Shown: piece by piece, positions 36,191-44,334 of the stretch
How positions within the stretch are numbered: position 1 is the stretch's first letter
Layout of the letters: each line of letters opens with the position of its first letter
DNA from: an uncultured Pelagibacteraceae bacterium
GTDB taxonomy: Bacteria; Pseudomonadota; Alphaproteobacteria; Pelagibacterales; Pelagibacteraceae
Direction of reading: 5' to 3'
Assembly (NCBI GenBank): GCA_902525625.1
Contig: CABZHM010000007.1
Coordinates: 1-53,392, forward strand
Length of the DNA stretch: 53,392 bases
Notes under the pieces: model-generated
Told to the model about the DNA's origin: nothing
What the model saw: the letters and a program-made list of their open reading frames with translations, nothing else
Database searches by the model: none
Program-made: the position numbers and the translations under genes

Positions 36191-36883
36191 ATGAAAAGTA
36201 ACTTTAAAATTTTTTTAAAGGGAATTATTGATGTAAGCCCACTGATGATTCCAGTTGTTCCCTTTGGTTTAATTTTTGGAGTTCTTGCAATTGATGTTGG
36301 ATTTACTCCAATTGAAACAATGGCAATGTCTTTAATTATTTTTGGTGGTGCCTCTCAGATAGTTTTATTGCAATTATTTTCTGGTGGTGCATCTTCTCTA
36401 GTAATAATCAGCTCGGTTGGTGCAGTGAACTCTAGACATTTGCTTTACGGAGCTGTTGTATCAGAGCATTTGTCAGATTTAAAGTTGATTTGGAAGATTA
36501 TTATATCCTATTTTTTAATCGATCAAGCATTTGCAATTTCAAATGAATATTTAAAAAAGAATAAGGATCATAATAGATACTTTCACTTAGTAGGTGGAGG
36601 AGCTACTTGTTGGGTAATTTGGCAATCCACCACATTTTTAGGAATTATACTTGGAGCAGCAATTCCAGAAAAACTTGGACTAAGTTTTGCAGTTCCTTTA
36701 ACATTTTTAGCTTTATTAGTTAATGACTTTAGAAAATTTATAAATGTGATTGTAATAATTATTTCAGGTTTGGTAGCGACATTTGGATATAATTATATTC
36801 CTTTTAAAGCTTATGTTATTGTTGCAGCTCTAGCAGGATTATTCACCGCAATGATATTAACTAAGAAAAATAAAAAAGTATGA
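36191..36883 (+). CDS. azlC: AzlC-family branched-chain amino acid exporter subunit
   Basis: 230 residues with several membrane spans, AzlC type: FLKGIIDVSPLMIPVVPFGLIFGV at the N-terminus, FGGASQIVLLQLF (about 51-63) and SVGAVNSRHLLYG. AzlC with AzlD exports branched-chain amino acids and analogues. It lies 17 bases after fbpC on the same strand and overlaps azlD by 4 bases. Confidence 0.85.
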   Translation: MKSNFKIFLKGIIDVSPLMIPVVPFGLIFGVLAIDVGFTPIETMAMSLIIFGGASQIVLLQLFSGGASSLVIISSVGAVNSRHLLYGAVVSEHLSDLKLIWKIIISYFLIDQAFAISNEYLKKNKDHNRYFHLVGGGATCWVIWQSTTFLGIILGAAIPEKLGLSFAVPLTFLALLVNDFRKFINVIVIIISGLVATFGYNYIPFKAYVIVAALAGLFTAMILTKKNKKV

Positions 36884-37194
36884 GCAACTGGGCATTAATT
36901 TTATATTGTGGATTGATTACTTATTTAACAAGGTTTTCCATGATAGCTTTAATTAAAAGGGAAATGTTCAATGATAGAATTAGAGAGATATTATCATTTG
37001 TGCCATCTGCAATATTTCCTGCAATAATTTTTCCAGCTATTTTTATTAATGACATGGGGTTAATTGAAATAGATGATAATCCAAAGATATTGGCTGCAAT
37101 AATTGCAATGATCATCGGTATTTTCTCTAGAAGTATAATTGCGACAATATTTTCAGGATTGGCATCTTATTGGTTTTTAATATTTGTTGTATAA
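36880..37194 (+). CDS. azlD: AzlD-family transporter subunit
   Basis: 104 residues with about four spans: LILYCGLITYLTRFSMIALI, VPSAIFPAIIFPAIF and IIAMIIGIFSRSIIATI, the small partner of AzlC. ATGA overlap with azlC implies coupled translation. Only six bases separate it from the thioredoxin-like gene. Confidence 0.82.
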   Translation: MSNWALILYCGLITYLTRFSMIALIKREMFNDRIREILSFVPSAIFPAIIFPAIFINDMGLIEIDDNPKILAAIIAMIIGIFSRSIIATIFSGLASYWFLIFVV

Positions 37195-37200
37195 ACAATC

Positions 37201-37569
37201 ATGAAAAAAATTTTAACCTTCTGTTTTCTTTTATTAGCATTCAATGTTAATGCCATGGAAAAGGAAACAACCTTTAAAAAAGAATTGTTTAATAAAGCAC
37301 AATCTGAGGGCAAAGTTGTAGTGGTTAGCTCTTGGATTAAGTATTGTCCCTCATGTGCAAGTCAAATGAAAGTTTTGGAAAAAGCAAAGAATGATTTTGA
37401 CAACATTGAATATTTTGCATTTGATGTAACAAATAGAGAAATTTCAGATATGTTTAATGTGCAATATCAAACAACTCTTTTGATTTTCAAAAATAATAAA
37501 GAAGTTTATAGAAGTATTGGAGAAATTAAAAAAGAAGCAATTTACAAAGCTCTTAAATCCTCAATTTAA
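37201..37569 (+). CDS. Secreted thioredoxin-like protein
   Basis: 122 residues. Signal peptide residues 1-18 (ILTFCFLLLAFNVNA). Thioredoxin fold with active-site Cys49-Pro-Ser-Cys52 in WIKYCPSCA, VTNREISDMFNVQYQTTLLIF as the later strands (the usual cis-Pro site reads QTT here, without Pro). It resembles the C-terminal redox domain of DsbD or DsbE-like proteins. Periplasmic; disulfide exchange expected. Last gene of the Fur-linked run. Confidence 0.75.
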   Translation: MKKILTFCFLLLAFNVNAMEKETTFKKELFNKAQSEGKVVVVSSWIKYCPSCASQMKVLEKAKNDFDNIEYFAFDVTNREISDMFNVQYQTTLLIFKNNKEVYRSIGEIKKEAIYKALKSSI

Positions 37570-37570
37570 T

Positions 37571-38251
37571 TTAAGCACCTAGTTTAATATTTCTTGAAAC
37601 ATTTGCCTCAAGTTGATCTGGTTTTTTTAGAACTAAATTATTCATGATTTCAATATACTGATCTTTACTATCAACTTGTAATCTTGGGTTATTTTTTCTT
37701 TCTTTTCCGATAGTGCTAAATTTTTCACCTTTATAGTCATGAGCTGGATACAAGTAAGTTTCGTCAGGTAATTTCAAGAGTTTATTAAATATGGAATTAT
37801 AAGAATCTATAGCATTTCCATTTTGAAAATCTGTTCTACCTGTCCCATTTATCAGCAAAGTGTCACCAGAAAATAGATAGTTATCCATCAGAAAACTATA
37901 ACTATCTGAAGTATGTCCAGGTGTATACATAGCTCTTAATTTGATGTTATCTAAATTAATATACTCATCATCTTTAACTCTGATTTCAACCGTATCAGCC
38001 GGAGTATGATCGCCCATTATTCTAGTGCATTTTGTAATGTCTTTTAATTTTGAGGCACCAGTTACGTGATCCGCATGTATATGAGTATCAATAACTTTGA
38101 CAAGTTTTAAATTAAGTTCCTTTAACAAATTAATGTATTCATTTACATTTTCTATTACAGGGTCAATTATTAAAGCCTCTCTTCCTTCCCCAGAAGAAAT
38201 AAGATATGTATATGTTGATGATCTATTGTCGAATAATTGTTTAAAAATCAT
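37571..38251 (-). CDS. ETHE1-like persulfide dioxygenase (metallo-beta-lactamase fold)
   Basis: 226 residues. Metal site: THIHADH (His57, His59, Asp61, His62), His113 in TPGHTSD, Asp130 in FSGDTLL, His171 in YPAHDY. The GTGRTDFQNG block (about 136-145) is diagnostic of ETHE1/sulfur dioxygenases versus glyoxalase II. Oxidises glutathione persulfide to sulfite in the cytosol, with one iron. Convergent to the thioredoxin-like gene (1-base gap). Fits a sulfide-producing neighbour (mtoX at 18357). Confidence 0.85.
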   Translation of the reverse strand: MIFKQLFDNRSSTYTYLISSGEGREALIIDPVIENVNEYINLLKELNLKLVKVIDTHIHADHVTGASKLKDITKCTRIMGDHTPADTVEIRVKDDEYINLDNIKLRAMYTPGHTSDSYSFLMDNYLFSGDTLLINGTGRTDFQNGNAIDSYNSIFNKLLKLPDETYLYPAHDYKGEKFSTIGKERKNNPRLQVDSKDQYIEIMNNLVLKKPDQLEANVSRNIKLGA

Positions 38252-38321
38252 TAATATACATTATCATAAATGTATAATTTGACCCATTGTTAATATTGTG
38301 AAATTTATTATTTCTCCAATT

Positions 38322-38825
38322 ATGAAACAAATTATAACATTATTCATTTTAGTACTATATTGCTTTCCGTCTCTTGCAGATAAAAACATGAAAATAGGTT
38401 CTAAAGGAAAAGAAAGTGATATTAACCGAATCATAAAAGTAAAAATGTATGATAATTATTATGAACCTAGTTCTTTTCAAATTAAAGCAGGTGAAACAAT
38501 AAAGTTCGAAGTTGAAAATGTAGGTGAGTTAGTCCACGAATTTAATATTGCAAATAAAATGATGCACATAAAGCATCAGCCAGAAATGGAAAAAATGGTT
38601 GAAAATGAAATTCTTCTTGCCGACTCAATTGATAAAGAAAAAATGAAAAAAATGGCAAAGATGGATAAAGCTATGGCTCATTCGCACAGCAATAGTGTTT
38701 TATTAGAACCAAAACAAAAGGGAAATATCATTTGGAAATTTGATAATGCAGTAAATATTGAAATTGCATGTAATGTGCCAGGCCATTATCAAGTTGGAAT
38801 GATAGCCAAAGTTGATATAAACTAA
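38322..38825 (+). CDS. Secreted cupredoxin-like copper protein
   Basis: 167 residues from the ATG at 38322, which gives a clean signal peptide (MKQIITLFILVLYCFPSLA); an in-frame GTG at 38298 would add 8 residues. Cupredoxin blocks: YYEPSSFQIKAGETIKFEVEN, ELVHEFNI (His ligand) and IACNVPGHYQVGM (Cys, His, Met ligands), the full type 1 copper set. A Met/His-rich insert lies between (MMHIKHQPEMEKM and MAHSHSNS). Periplasmic electron carrier or copper chaperone. Confidence 0.82.
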   Translation: MKQIITLFILVLYCFPSLADKNMKIGSKGKESDINRIIKVKMYDNYYEPSSFQIKAGETIKFEVENVGELVHEFNIANKMMHIKHQPEMEKMVENEILLADSIDKEKMKKMAKMDKAMAHSHSNSVLLEPKQKGNIIWKFDNAVNIEIACNVPGHYQVGMIAKVDIN

Positions 38826-38829
38826 TTTA

Positions 38830-39276
38830 ATGGACAATGCAGTCAATGCCAATTTTAATTGGTCTTGTAAACATACATGGAAAAGAAGCGCTAAAAACAC
38901 AGGTTGGTGTTTATTAGGTTGTGCAATTGGCGATTTCGGTACTATTTTATTTTTTCAACTAACTAAAATTCCATTCCCAGTTATGGGAATAATGACTTTA
39001 GCTGTTATCAACGGACTAATTGCAAGTGTTATTTTAGAGACAGTAATCCTAATAAAACAAAATTTTGATTTTACTAAAGCCTTAAAAACAGCAATGGGAA
39101 TGAGTTTTATATCGATGATAAGTATGGAGATCATGATGAATTTGACTGATTACTTTTTAACAGGTGGAGCAATTCTTACTTGGTGGGTAGTTCCAATTAT
39201 GCTCTTAGTGGGATTTTTAACACCCTGGCCTTATAATTATTGGAGATTAAAAAAATTTAATATTGCGTGTCATTAA
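38830..39276 (+). CDS. DUF4396-type membrane protein
   Basis: 148 residues with about four spans. The N-terminal WKRSAKNTGWCLLGCAIGDFGTI and the later FISMISMEIMMNLTDYFLTGG match DUF4396, a family often next to copper-related genes. It lies 4 bases after the cupredoxin gene and overlaps the next gene by 10 bases. Function unknown; a role in copper handling is inference from the neighbour. Confidence 0.72.
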   Translation: MDNAVNANFNWSCKHTWKRSAKNTGWCLLGCAIGDFGTILFFQLTKIPFPVMGIMTLAVINGLIASVILETVILIKQNFDFTKALKTAMGMSFISMISMEIMMNLTDYFLTGGAILTWWVVPIMLLVGFLTPWPYNYWRLKKFNIACH

Positions 39277-39974
39277 AAAATTGGGACAACAAAACTTGGC
39301 TTTCATCACCGTCATATATTGAATCTTTTAATAATTTTTTATTAAAACAAGTTAAATTAAATAAAAATAGTCATATTTTAGATATTGGTTGTGGCAGGGG
39401 TAAGATACTAGGAAGCTTATCATCAAAGTTAAACTTAAAGAGAAAATCCATAGGTATAGATATAGAGAGTCATAAAGATAGAGATAAAAGAATAATTTTT
39501 AAAAAAATCGATGCACTTAAATTTTTAAAAAAGAATAAAAAAAGATTTGATCTAATCTTATTAAAACAAACTATTCATCTTTTTAAAATTAAAGACATCA
39601 AGACTATACTTGAATTATCGAAGACATTTCTGTATCCAAATGGTAAAATTATTATTTTTACTTTAGATCCCAATAATAATGAAATTCCAACATTTTTGAT
39701 TATGAAAAAAAAGCTGGAAAAAGCGATAACAAGAGACAAGAATATTATTAAATCAATTTGGTATTCATTCGAAGGAAAATTCGTTCGAAGTTTTAGTTAT
39801 AAAGTTAAAATTTCAAAAAAAAAATATATGGAAATGGTAGATAGTAAATATATATCAGTGTTGTTGGGGATGAGCCAAAAAACAATATCTAGTGGTTTGG
39901 ATGAAATAAAGAGAAAGTATAAAAAAAAAATATCTTTTAAAGATAAATTGATCTGTCTAGTTTTGAATAGATAA
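39267..39974 (+). CDS. Class I SAM-dependent methyltransferase
   Basis: 235 residues, GTG start inside the end of the DUF4396 gene. SAM site: HILDIGCGRGKILGSL (about 36-51), SIGIDIESHKD as motif II, and FDLILLKQTIHLF as motif IV region. The rest is unusually rich in Lys/Ile. Substrate unknown. Last gene before a terminator-bearing 536-base gap. Confidence 0.72.
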   Translation: MSLKNWDNKTWLSSPSYIESFNNFLLKQVKLNKNSHILDIGCGRGKILGSLSSKLNLKRKSIGIDIESHKDRDKRIIFKKIDALKFLKKNKKRFDLILLKQTIHLFKIKDIKTILELSKTFLYPNGKIIIFTLDPNNNEIPTFLIMKKKLEKAITRDKNIIKSIWYSFEGKFVRSFSYKVKISKKKYMEMVDSKYISVLLGMSQKTISSGLDEIKRKYKKKISFKDKLICLVLNR

Positions 39975-39990
39975 AACAAGAAAATAATTC

Positions 39991-40079
39991 AGGGGTTTGC
40001 TCTTTAGTTAACCAACCAAAAGAGCTGCCCCTAATTTGCCATTCTGGCATTTAAGTCCGAATGGACTTTGTGTTTTTTT
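39991..40079 (+). ncRNA. Candidate structured small RNA (three stacked hairpins)
   Basis: About 90 bases with three consecutive stems. (1) AGGGG (39991-39995)/CCCCT (40028-40032) enclosing GCTCTTT (39999-40005)/AAAGAGC (40019-40025) with a 13-base loop. (2) TGCCA (40037-40041)/TGGCA (40045-40049). (3) AAGTCC (40053-40058)/GGACTT (40063-40068) followed by T-rich sequence. No protein frame fills it. Could be an independent RNA, an element of the upstream operon's 3' end, or a riboswitch remnant; it matches no family I can name. Confidence 0.42.
40053..40079 (+). terminator. Rho-independent terminator
   Basis: Stem AAGTCC/GGACTT (40053-40058 with 40063-40068), GAAT loop, then TGTG followed by TTTTTTT (40073-40079). 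A classical intrinsic terminator and the best in the window; it ends either the cupredoxin-methyltransferase operon or the candidate RNA. Confidence 0.7.
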
Positions 40080-40329
40080 ATTTACTTTGTTATGAAGTAT
40101 AAAAATTCCCAGCTAAGTATCAGGTGGTTTTTGATTCATTAAAACTGCCTCCTTTATTAAAGATTAAATTTTGAACAGGTTGTAATCAATAAATTTATTT
40201 AAATTTTATGAAAATATATTTCTTGTATACAACCTAGGTATTTAATAATATTCCGCCATCTAAAATAACTTCACTTCTTAATAGAAAATTTTTAATTGCT
40301 TAAATTGTATATATAGTTAAAATTTTATT
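40080..40329. other. Gene-free stretch with weak inverted repeats
   Basis: About 250 bases with no supportable protein frame. It holds a stem AGGTGGTTTT (40122-40131)/AAAACTGCCT (40141-40150) that pairs fully only with two G-U wobbles, and AGGTTGTA (40177-40184)/TACAACCT (40228-40235) across 43 bases. Both are too weak to name. It precedes a 59-aa microprotein gene. Confidence 0.4.
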
Positions 40330-40509
40330 GTGAAATTTATTAATGGAACAGTAAAATTATTCGTAAGTTTATTAGCATCTACCATTATTATTTATGCAAT
40401 CAATATAGTTGCTGGATTTGCCGGAGCGGATTATTCTTTCACCCACGGTGAAACTTTTGTTATTTGGATATTAATGGCAATATTAGTAAACAATTGTTTT
40501 AATAAATAA
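40330..40509 (+). CDS. 59-aa two-span membrane microprotein
   Basis: GTG at 40330-40332, TAA at 40507-40509; 59 residues. Two hydrophobic helices: VKLFVSLLASTIIIYAINIV (8-27) and FVIWILMAILVNNCF (43-57), joined by a small loop AGFAGADYSFTHGET. An in-frame stop at 40318-40320 limits upstream extension. No family recognised. No clear ribosome-binding site. Convergent with the TauD-type gene, whose stop begins one base later. Confidence 0.55.
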   Translation: MKFINGTVKLFVSLLASTIIIYAINIVAGFAGADYSFTHGETFVIWILMAILVNNCFNK

Positions 40510-40510
40510 T

Positions 40511-41611
40511 TTATATTTTAAATTTTCTTTTTAGATGCTTAATTTTTCCTTCAGTACTATCATAATCTATATAACAACCTTGAAGAAATCTATTACCCTC
40601 ATTAGCATTATAAGATGTCCTTCCATGTAGAAGTCTATAATTGTCCATCATTAATAAATCTCCTGAAAGAAGTTTAAATTCAATTCTATATTTGCTCGAA
40701 TTATATAATTCAGAAATTTTATTTCTTGCTTTATAGTAAACATCTAATTTATTTTTATCAATTAATGGAACAAAATCTAACCTTGGGCTAAATCTAACTT
40801 GTTTAAAATTTTTATTTTCATCTAATTCAATCATCTCAGCCCAATTTTCTAATATTACTTCCTTATCTATAAATTGATATTTTACCTTCACCTCAGTTAA
40901 AATTTTATAGTATTGAGGATATTTCTCTTTTAATTCCTCTGTAACTGTAAAGCCATCTACCAAAGTAGAATTTCCACCTTCAACTGCATTTTCAATACAA
41001 TGTAATATTTGAATACACGGGACAGGATTTCTATAAGGATTATCAGTATGAGGTGCTAATGGCAAGGATGTATAAGCTAGATCATTTGGATTGGGTTTTG
41101 ATTTCACATTAAAGAACTCTCCAAAATTTGTTCTCCTTACACTACCTATAGAATTTGCAAATTTTACTAAGAAGTTATTTTCTATTGGTACATTTTTGAA
41201 AATAACGAAACCATATCTATAGAAACTTACTAAAGCTTCATACATTATTTTTTCTTCGAACATATTTTCACTAAACGGAAAATTATTGAGATTTTTTAAA
41301 GAAGAGTCCCATTTAGTTTTTTTGATAAACTTTATATCGTCAATACCAGAGTATTCTTTATAGATACTTTGAATTGCTATTCTAGTTTTAACTCCGTCAT
41401 TAAATGAAACCTCTAAAAATTTATCAGTTAAATTGACTTTATTTATTTTAATGTCCTGTTCGAGCGTTGTTGGATCAAATAATCTTTGTTGGGTACCTTT
41501 ATCAACAAAATTTACTCCATTTACTCTTTCTCTCAGCCAGAATGGGTGTATTTCTTTTTTTGATCCCTGATTTTCAAAAAAAACTTTGTTATCTGAAAGT
41601 TCAATTTTCAT
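40511..41611 (-). CDS. Gamma-butyrobetaine hydroxylase/TauD-type 2-oxoglutarate dioxygenase
   Basis: 366 residues. C-terminal TauD domain: iron site PHTD (His188, Asp190) and His329 in LLHGRTSY, with Arg341 as the 2-oxoglutarate anchor. N-terminal domain (about 1-100) is GBBH-like (EIHPFWLRERVNG ... LFDPTTLEQ), but the Cys/zinc ligands usual in GBBH are not seen. The family hydroxylates trimethylammonium compounds (gamma-butyrobetaine, 2-trimethylaminoethylphosphonate), so it may act on an osmolyte. Starts about 65 bases from the divergent hisN-like gene. Confidence 0.8.
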   Translation of the reverse strand: MKIELSDNKVFFENQGSKKEIHPFWLRERVNGVNFVDKGTQQRLFDPTTLEQDIKINKVNLTDKFLEVSFNDGVKTRIAIQSIYKEYSGIDDIKFIKKTKWDSSLKNLNNFPFSENMFEEKIMYEALVSFYRYGFVIFKNVPIENNFLVKFANSIGSVRRTNFGEFFNVKSKPNPNDLAYTSLPLAPHTDNPYRNPVPCIQILHCIENAVEGGNSTLVDGFTVTEELKEKYPQYYKILTEVKVKYQFIDKEVILENWAEMIELDENKNFKQVRFSPRLDFVPLIDKNKLDVYYKARNKISELYNSSKYRIEFKLLSGDLLMMDNYRLLHGRTSYNANEGNRFLQGCYIDYDSTEGKIKHLKRKFKI

Positions 41612-41676
41612 AATGATTCTTATGATTATTTAAAATTTTACTTTAATCAATACAAATTAAATTGTAATAGTCACGT

Positions 41677-42483
41677 GTGATTAAATTAAAATCTTCAGAA
41701 TATAAAAAATACTCTAAATTTTTAAATAATTTAGCAAATAAACTCACCAAATTTTATTTCTTAAAATTGGATAAGCCATTTAAAGTTTCAAATAAACTAA
41801 AAGGCAAAGGTTATGATCCCGTTACTAATGCAGATATTGCTTTTGAAAAATTTATTAGAAAAGAGATCAATAAAAGATTTCCCTCGCACCAAATTTTAGG
41901 TGAAGAAATTAAGAATAAAAAAACTAAAAGTGATTTTTCCTGGGTTATTGACCCAATAGATGGCACAAGATCATTTGTAATTGGAAATCCAACTTGGAGT
42001 AACCTCATTTCATTGAATTTCAGAGGAATACCAATTTTAGGTCTTGCTAATTTTCCAATTCTAAAAAAATATTATTTTAACGAAACAGAAAAAGTTGCTT
42101 TTGTATGTGAAAATAGAAATAAAAAAAGATTAAAAGTGAATAAAAAAGCAACTTTCACAAATATGAAATTATCGGCTGCATTTCATGGGGGTTTATCTTT
42201 AAACCAACAAAAGAAAATACCACAAATATTAAAACGAATGCAATTTCCATGTGCTGATGCTCTGAGTTATTCTCATTTTGCAGAAGGAAAAATAGATGTT
42301 GTAATTCAATGTGGAAATAAAATTTGGGATATCCATGCTTTAATTCCCATAATAAGAGCAGCGGGAGGAATAGTTACCACATGGAAAAATGAGGATCCAA
42401 AAAAAGCAGGAAACATAATTTGTTCGCCTAACAAGAATCTGCATAGCAAAATAGTGAAAATATTAAAACCTGTGACTAAGTAG
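41677..42483 (+). CDS. hisN: Inositol monophosphatase-family phosphatase, HisN-type
   Basis: 268 residues. Metal/catalytic blocks: GEE (75-77), IDPIDGTRSFVIGNP (91-105) and KIWDIHALIPIIRAAGG (late acidic motif WDxxAxxxxxxAAGG). GNPTWSN matches histidinol-phosphatase HisN over inositol phosphatases. Dephosphorylates histidinol phosphate. GTG start at 41677; no ATG is nearby in frame. Its 3' end overlaps the convergent SMR gene by 8 bases. Confidence 0.8.
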   Translation: MIKLKSSEYKKYSKFLNNLANKLTKFYFLKLDKPFKVSNKLKGKGYDPVTNADIAFEKFIRKEINKRFPSHQILGEEIKNKKTKSDFSWVIDPIDGTRSFVIGNPTWSNLISLNFRGIPILGLANFPILKKYYFNETEKVAFVCENRNKKRLKVNKKATFTNMKLSAAFHGGLSLNQQKKIPQILKRMQFPCADALSYSHFAEGKIDVVIQCGNKIWDIHALIPIIRAAGGIVTTWKNEDPKKAGNIICSPNKNLHSKIVKILKPVTK

Positions 42484-42811
42484 TCTTACCAAGTGTATTG
42501 AGTAAAATTACACCAACAACAATTAATGCTATTCCTATAATGCCATAAAAATTTGGGATTTGATTGTATTTAAATACACCAAATAAAGTAACTGCAGTAA
42601 TAGTTAATCCTCCATATGTTGCATAAGTGAAACCAACTGGAATAATATTCATTGCTTTAGATAAACAAAAAATACAAGCTAATATCGAAATTGCACAAAA
42701 AATAGATGGCCCAAAATTTGTAAAACCATTTGTAGACTTTAAAAAACCATTAGAAGTTATTCCAAGAATTATAGCTAATAATAAAAATATATATCCTGAC
42801 AAATTACTCAT
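42476..42811 (-). CDS. SMR-family small membrane transporter lacking the key Glu
   Basis: 111 residues, four membrane spans, aligns well with EmrE/SugE: YIFLLLAIILGITSNGFLKS opposite YIYLGGAILAEVIGTTLMKF, then GFTYATYGGLTITAVTLFG opposite the GIAYAIWSGVG helix 3 block. The proton/substrate-coupling Glu14 of EmrE is Gly17 here, so it may not be an ordinary H+/drug antiporter; perhaps a structural partner or a paralogous SMR subunit. Last of a run of small minus-strand genes. Confidence 0.75.
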   Translation of the reverse strand: MSNLSGYIFLLLAIILGITSNGFLKSTNGFTNFGPSIFCAISILACIFCLSKAMNIIPVGFTYATYGGLTITAVTLFGVFKYNQIPNFYGIIGIALIVVGVILLNTLGKTT

Positions 42812-42825
42812 ATTCTAAAATATGA

Positions 42826-43050
42826 TTATTTAGTTATTTTATCTACAAATTTTTTAATAGGTGGGCCAAGTATAAGAGCAGCTATGATTGCTATCGGTAA
42901 ACTTATCATCCAAGCTTTTAAGAATCTGGTGATATAATCTTTATCCATACCAGTATTAATATAAGTAATAATAAGGGTCATAAGCAAACTCATGCCAAAG
43001 CCCATAATTAAGATAAAGATAAGATCAAAGTATTTTTTTGAAAATATCAT
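42826..43050 (-). CDS. DUF2798-like two-span membrane protein
   Basis: 74 residues, two hydrophobic spans (FDLIFILIMGFGMSLLMTLIITYI and LKAWMISLPIAIIAALILGPPI) with charged ends; the order MSLLMTLIITYINTG ... WMISLPIAIIAALILGPPIKK matches DUF2798. Function unknown. Its start overlaps the next upstream gene's stop by 4 bases. Confidence 0.7.
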   Translation of the reverse strand: MIFSKKYFDLIFILIMGFGMSLLMTLIITYINTGMDKDYITRFLKAWMISLPIAIIAALILGPPIKKFVDKITK

Positions 43051-43631
43051 TTTTTAAAAAATTTAATTGCATCTTCCATCCTATCATCACCCCAAAATAT
43101 TTCGTTTTTAACAACAAAAGAGGGACTACCAAAGATTTTTTTTTCTCTTGCAGAATTTGTATTGGCTAAATATTTATCTTCAATTATTTTTGTTTTTGCT
43201 TCAGATATTATTTCATCCTTATTAATTTTTAATTCTTTACATATTTCAGAAATACTTGGCTCTATCGCTGGTTCTTTACCCTCTTGAAACCATTTTTTAT
43301 AAGTCAGTCTTACATAATCTAAACCCCAACCTTTATCCAATCCAAGAATTGCAATTTGATTTGCTAAGTCAAATTCAGATAGTGGGTAGGGCACAGGGGT
43401 TTTAGCAAAAAAACCATAACTTTCAGCCCGTCTTTCAATATCTCTCCACATGTAATTTACTTTATTTAGCTTATCTCTTGGAAATGGAATATTGTTCATT
43501 TCTTTCATAATTACCCGAACGCTAAAAGGTTTCCAATTAAAACTGACTTGATGATTTTTTTCAACATCAAGTATTCTAGTGACTGCTAAATAAGTATATG
43601 TGCTTCCAATCGAGAAATAAAAGTCAATCAT
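43047..43631 (-). CDS. DsbA-like 2-hydroxychromene-2-carboxylate isomerase family protein
   Basis: 194 residues, kappa-class GST/HCCA isomerase fold. IDFYFSIGSTYTYLAVTRI (2-20) places the family's active Ser in the FxFSxxS segment, WKPFSVRVIMKEMNNIPFP follows, and FGSPSFVVKNEIFWGDDRM near residue 165 is the cis-Pro segment. No CxxC. Probably glutathione-dependent isomerase or transferase of unknown substrate. Confidence 0.8.
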   Translation of the reverse strand: MIDFYFSIGSTYTYLAVTRILDVEKNHQVSFNWKPFSVRVIMKEMNNIPFPRDKLNKVNYMWRDIERRAESYGFFAKTPVPYPLSEFDLANQIAILGLDKGWGLDYVRLTYKKWFQEGKEPAIEPSISEICKELKINKDEIISEAKTKIIEDKYLANTNSAREKKIFGSPSFVVKNEIFWGDDRMEDAIKFFKK

Positions 43632-43637
43632 TTACTT

Positions 43638-43958
43638 TTATTTTGACATAGGAGTAGCGCCAGTCTCCAAACTTATAATCTTTCCATCTTTGTATTTATA
43701 AACTGCCATTACCGCTTCAACATTCCCATCATTAAATGTAACTATTGAATGGTGAACTCCAACTTCATCATTTTCATAGACTACTCTTGCTTTATCTTGG
43801 TTTATATCACCACTCATTGCCCATTTTATAACATCAGTTTTACCTATGGTATTTCCTGACTTATGCATTGTGAATTTAAAGTCATCATGCAAAAGTTCAT
43901 TCATAGTTGACTCATCTTTATTATTAATTGCATTTGTATATTTCTCTAACATCGACAT
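43638..43958 (-). CDS. SnoaL/NTF2-like protein
   Basis: 106 residues of the NTF2-like cone fold (MLEKYTNAINNKDESTMNELLHDDFKFTMHKSG pattern at the start, then beta strands). No catalytic set can be assigned. Six bases from the isomerase gene and one base from the DUF1330 gene, so part of the same operon. Confidence 0.7.
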   Translation of the reverse strand: MSMLEKYTNAINNKDESTMNELLHDDFKFTMHKSGNTIGKTDVIKWAMSGDINQDKARVVYENDEVGVHHSIVTFNDGNVEAVMAVYKYKDGKIISLETGATPMSK

Positions 43959-43959
43959 T

Positions 43960-44247
43960 TTAAACTCCTTTAATTATTATTCCATTACTGACTGAATTGT
44001 CTAAACGGATTTTTTTAATTGGTTTATACTCATCAGAACTATACCACTCTAAAGCTTTTTCGTAACTTGGAAATTTAATAATAATTGTTCTAGGATATGT
44101 CCAAACACCTTCAATTACTTTGGATTCACCACCTCTGACAATATATTCACCTCCAAATTTTTTAGCTATTGGTGTTACCTTTTCAATGTATTCTTTATAT
44201 TCTTCAGGTTTTTTTATTTCTATATTAAAAATAACAAAACCAGGCAT
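43960..44247 (-). CDS. DUF1330 family protein
   Basis: 95 residues from the Met at 44245-44247 (MPGFVIFNIEIKKPEEY), which matches the usual family start; an in-frame ATG at 44268 adds seven atypical residues. VTPIAKKFGGEYIVRGGES and the C-terminal LEWYSSDEYKPIKKIR are DUF1330 blocks, a ferredoxin-like alpha+beta barrel. Function unknown. A 23-codon frame (44247-44318) ends in a TAATG overlap with this start. Confidence 0.75.
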   Translation of the reverse strand: MPGFVIFNIEIKKPEEYKEYIEKVTPIAKKFGGEYIVRGGESKVIEGVWTYPRTIIIKFPSYEKALEWYSSDEYKPIKKIRLDNSVSNGIIIKGV

Positions 44248-44334
44248 TAAAGATTGTTCAACCCACATTCCATTAAACTCACAAACGATAGATGACTTTT
44301 TACTCCCATTTTGACCATTATCACTCTTTTGATT

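Noticed and set aside
44247..44318. 23-codon leader frame ending TAATG at the DUF1330 start
   Set aside because: Could be a leader peptide, but too short and without a supporting motif; noted only in the DUF1330 entry.
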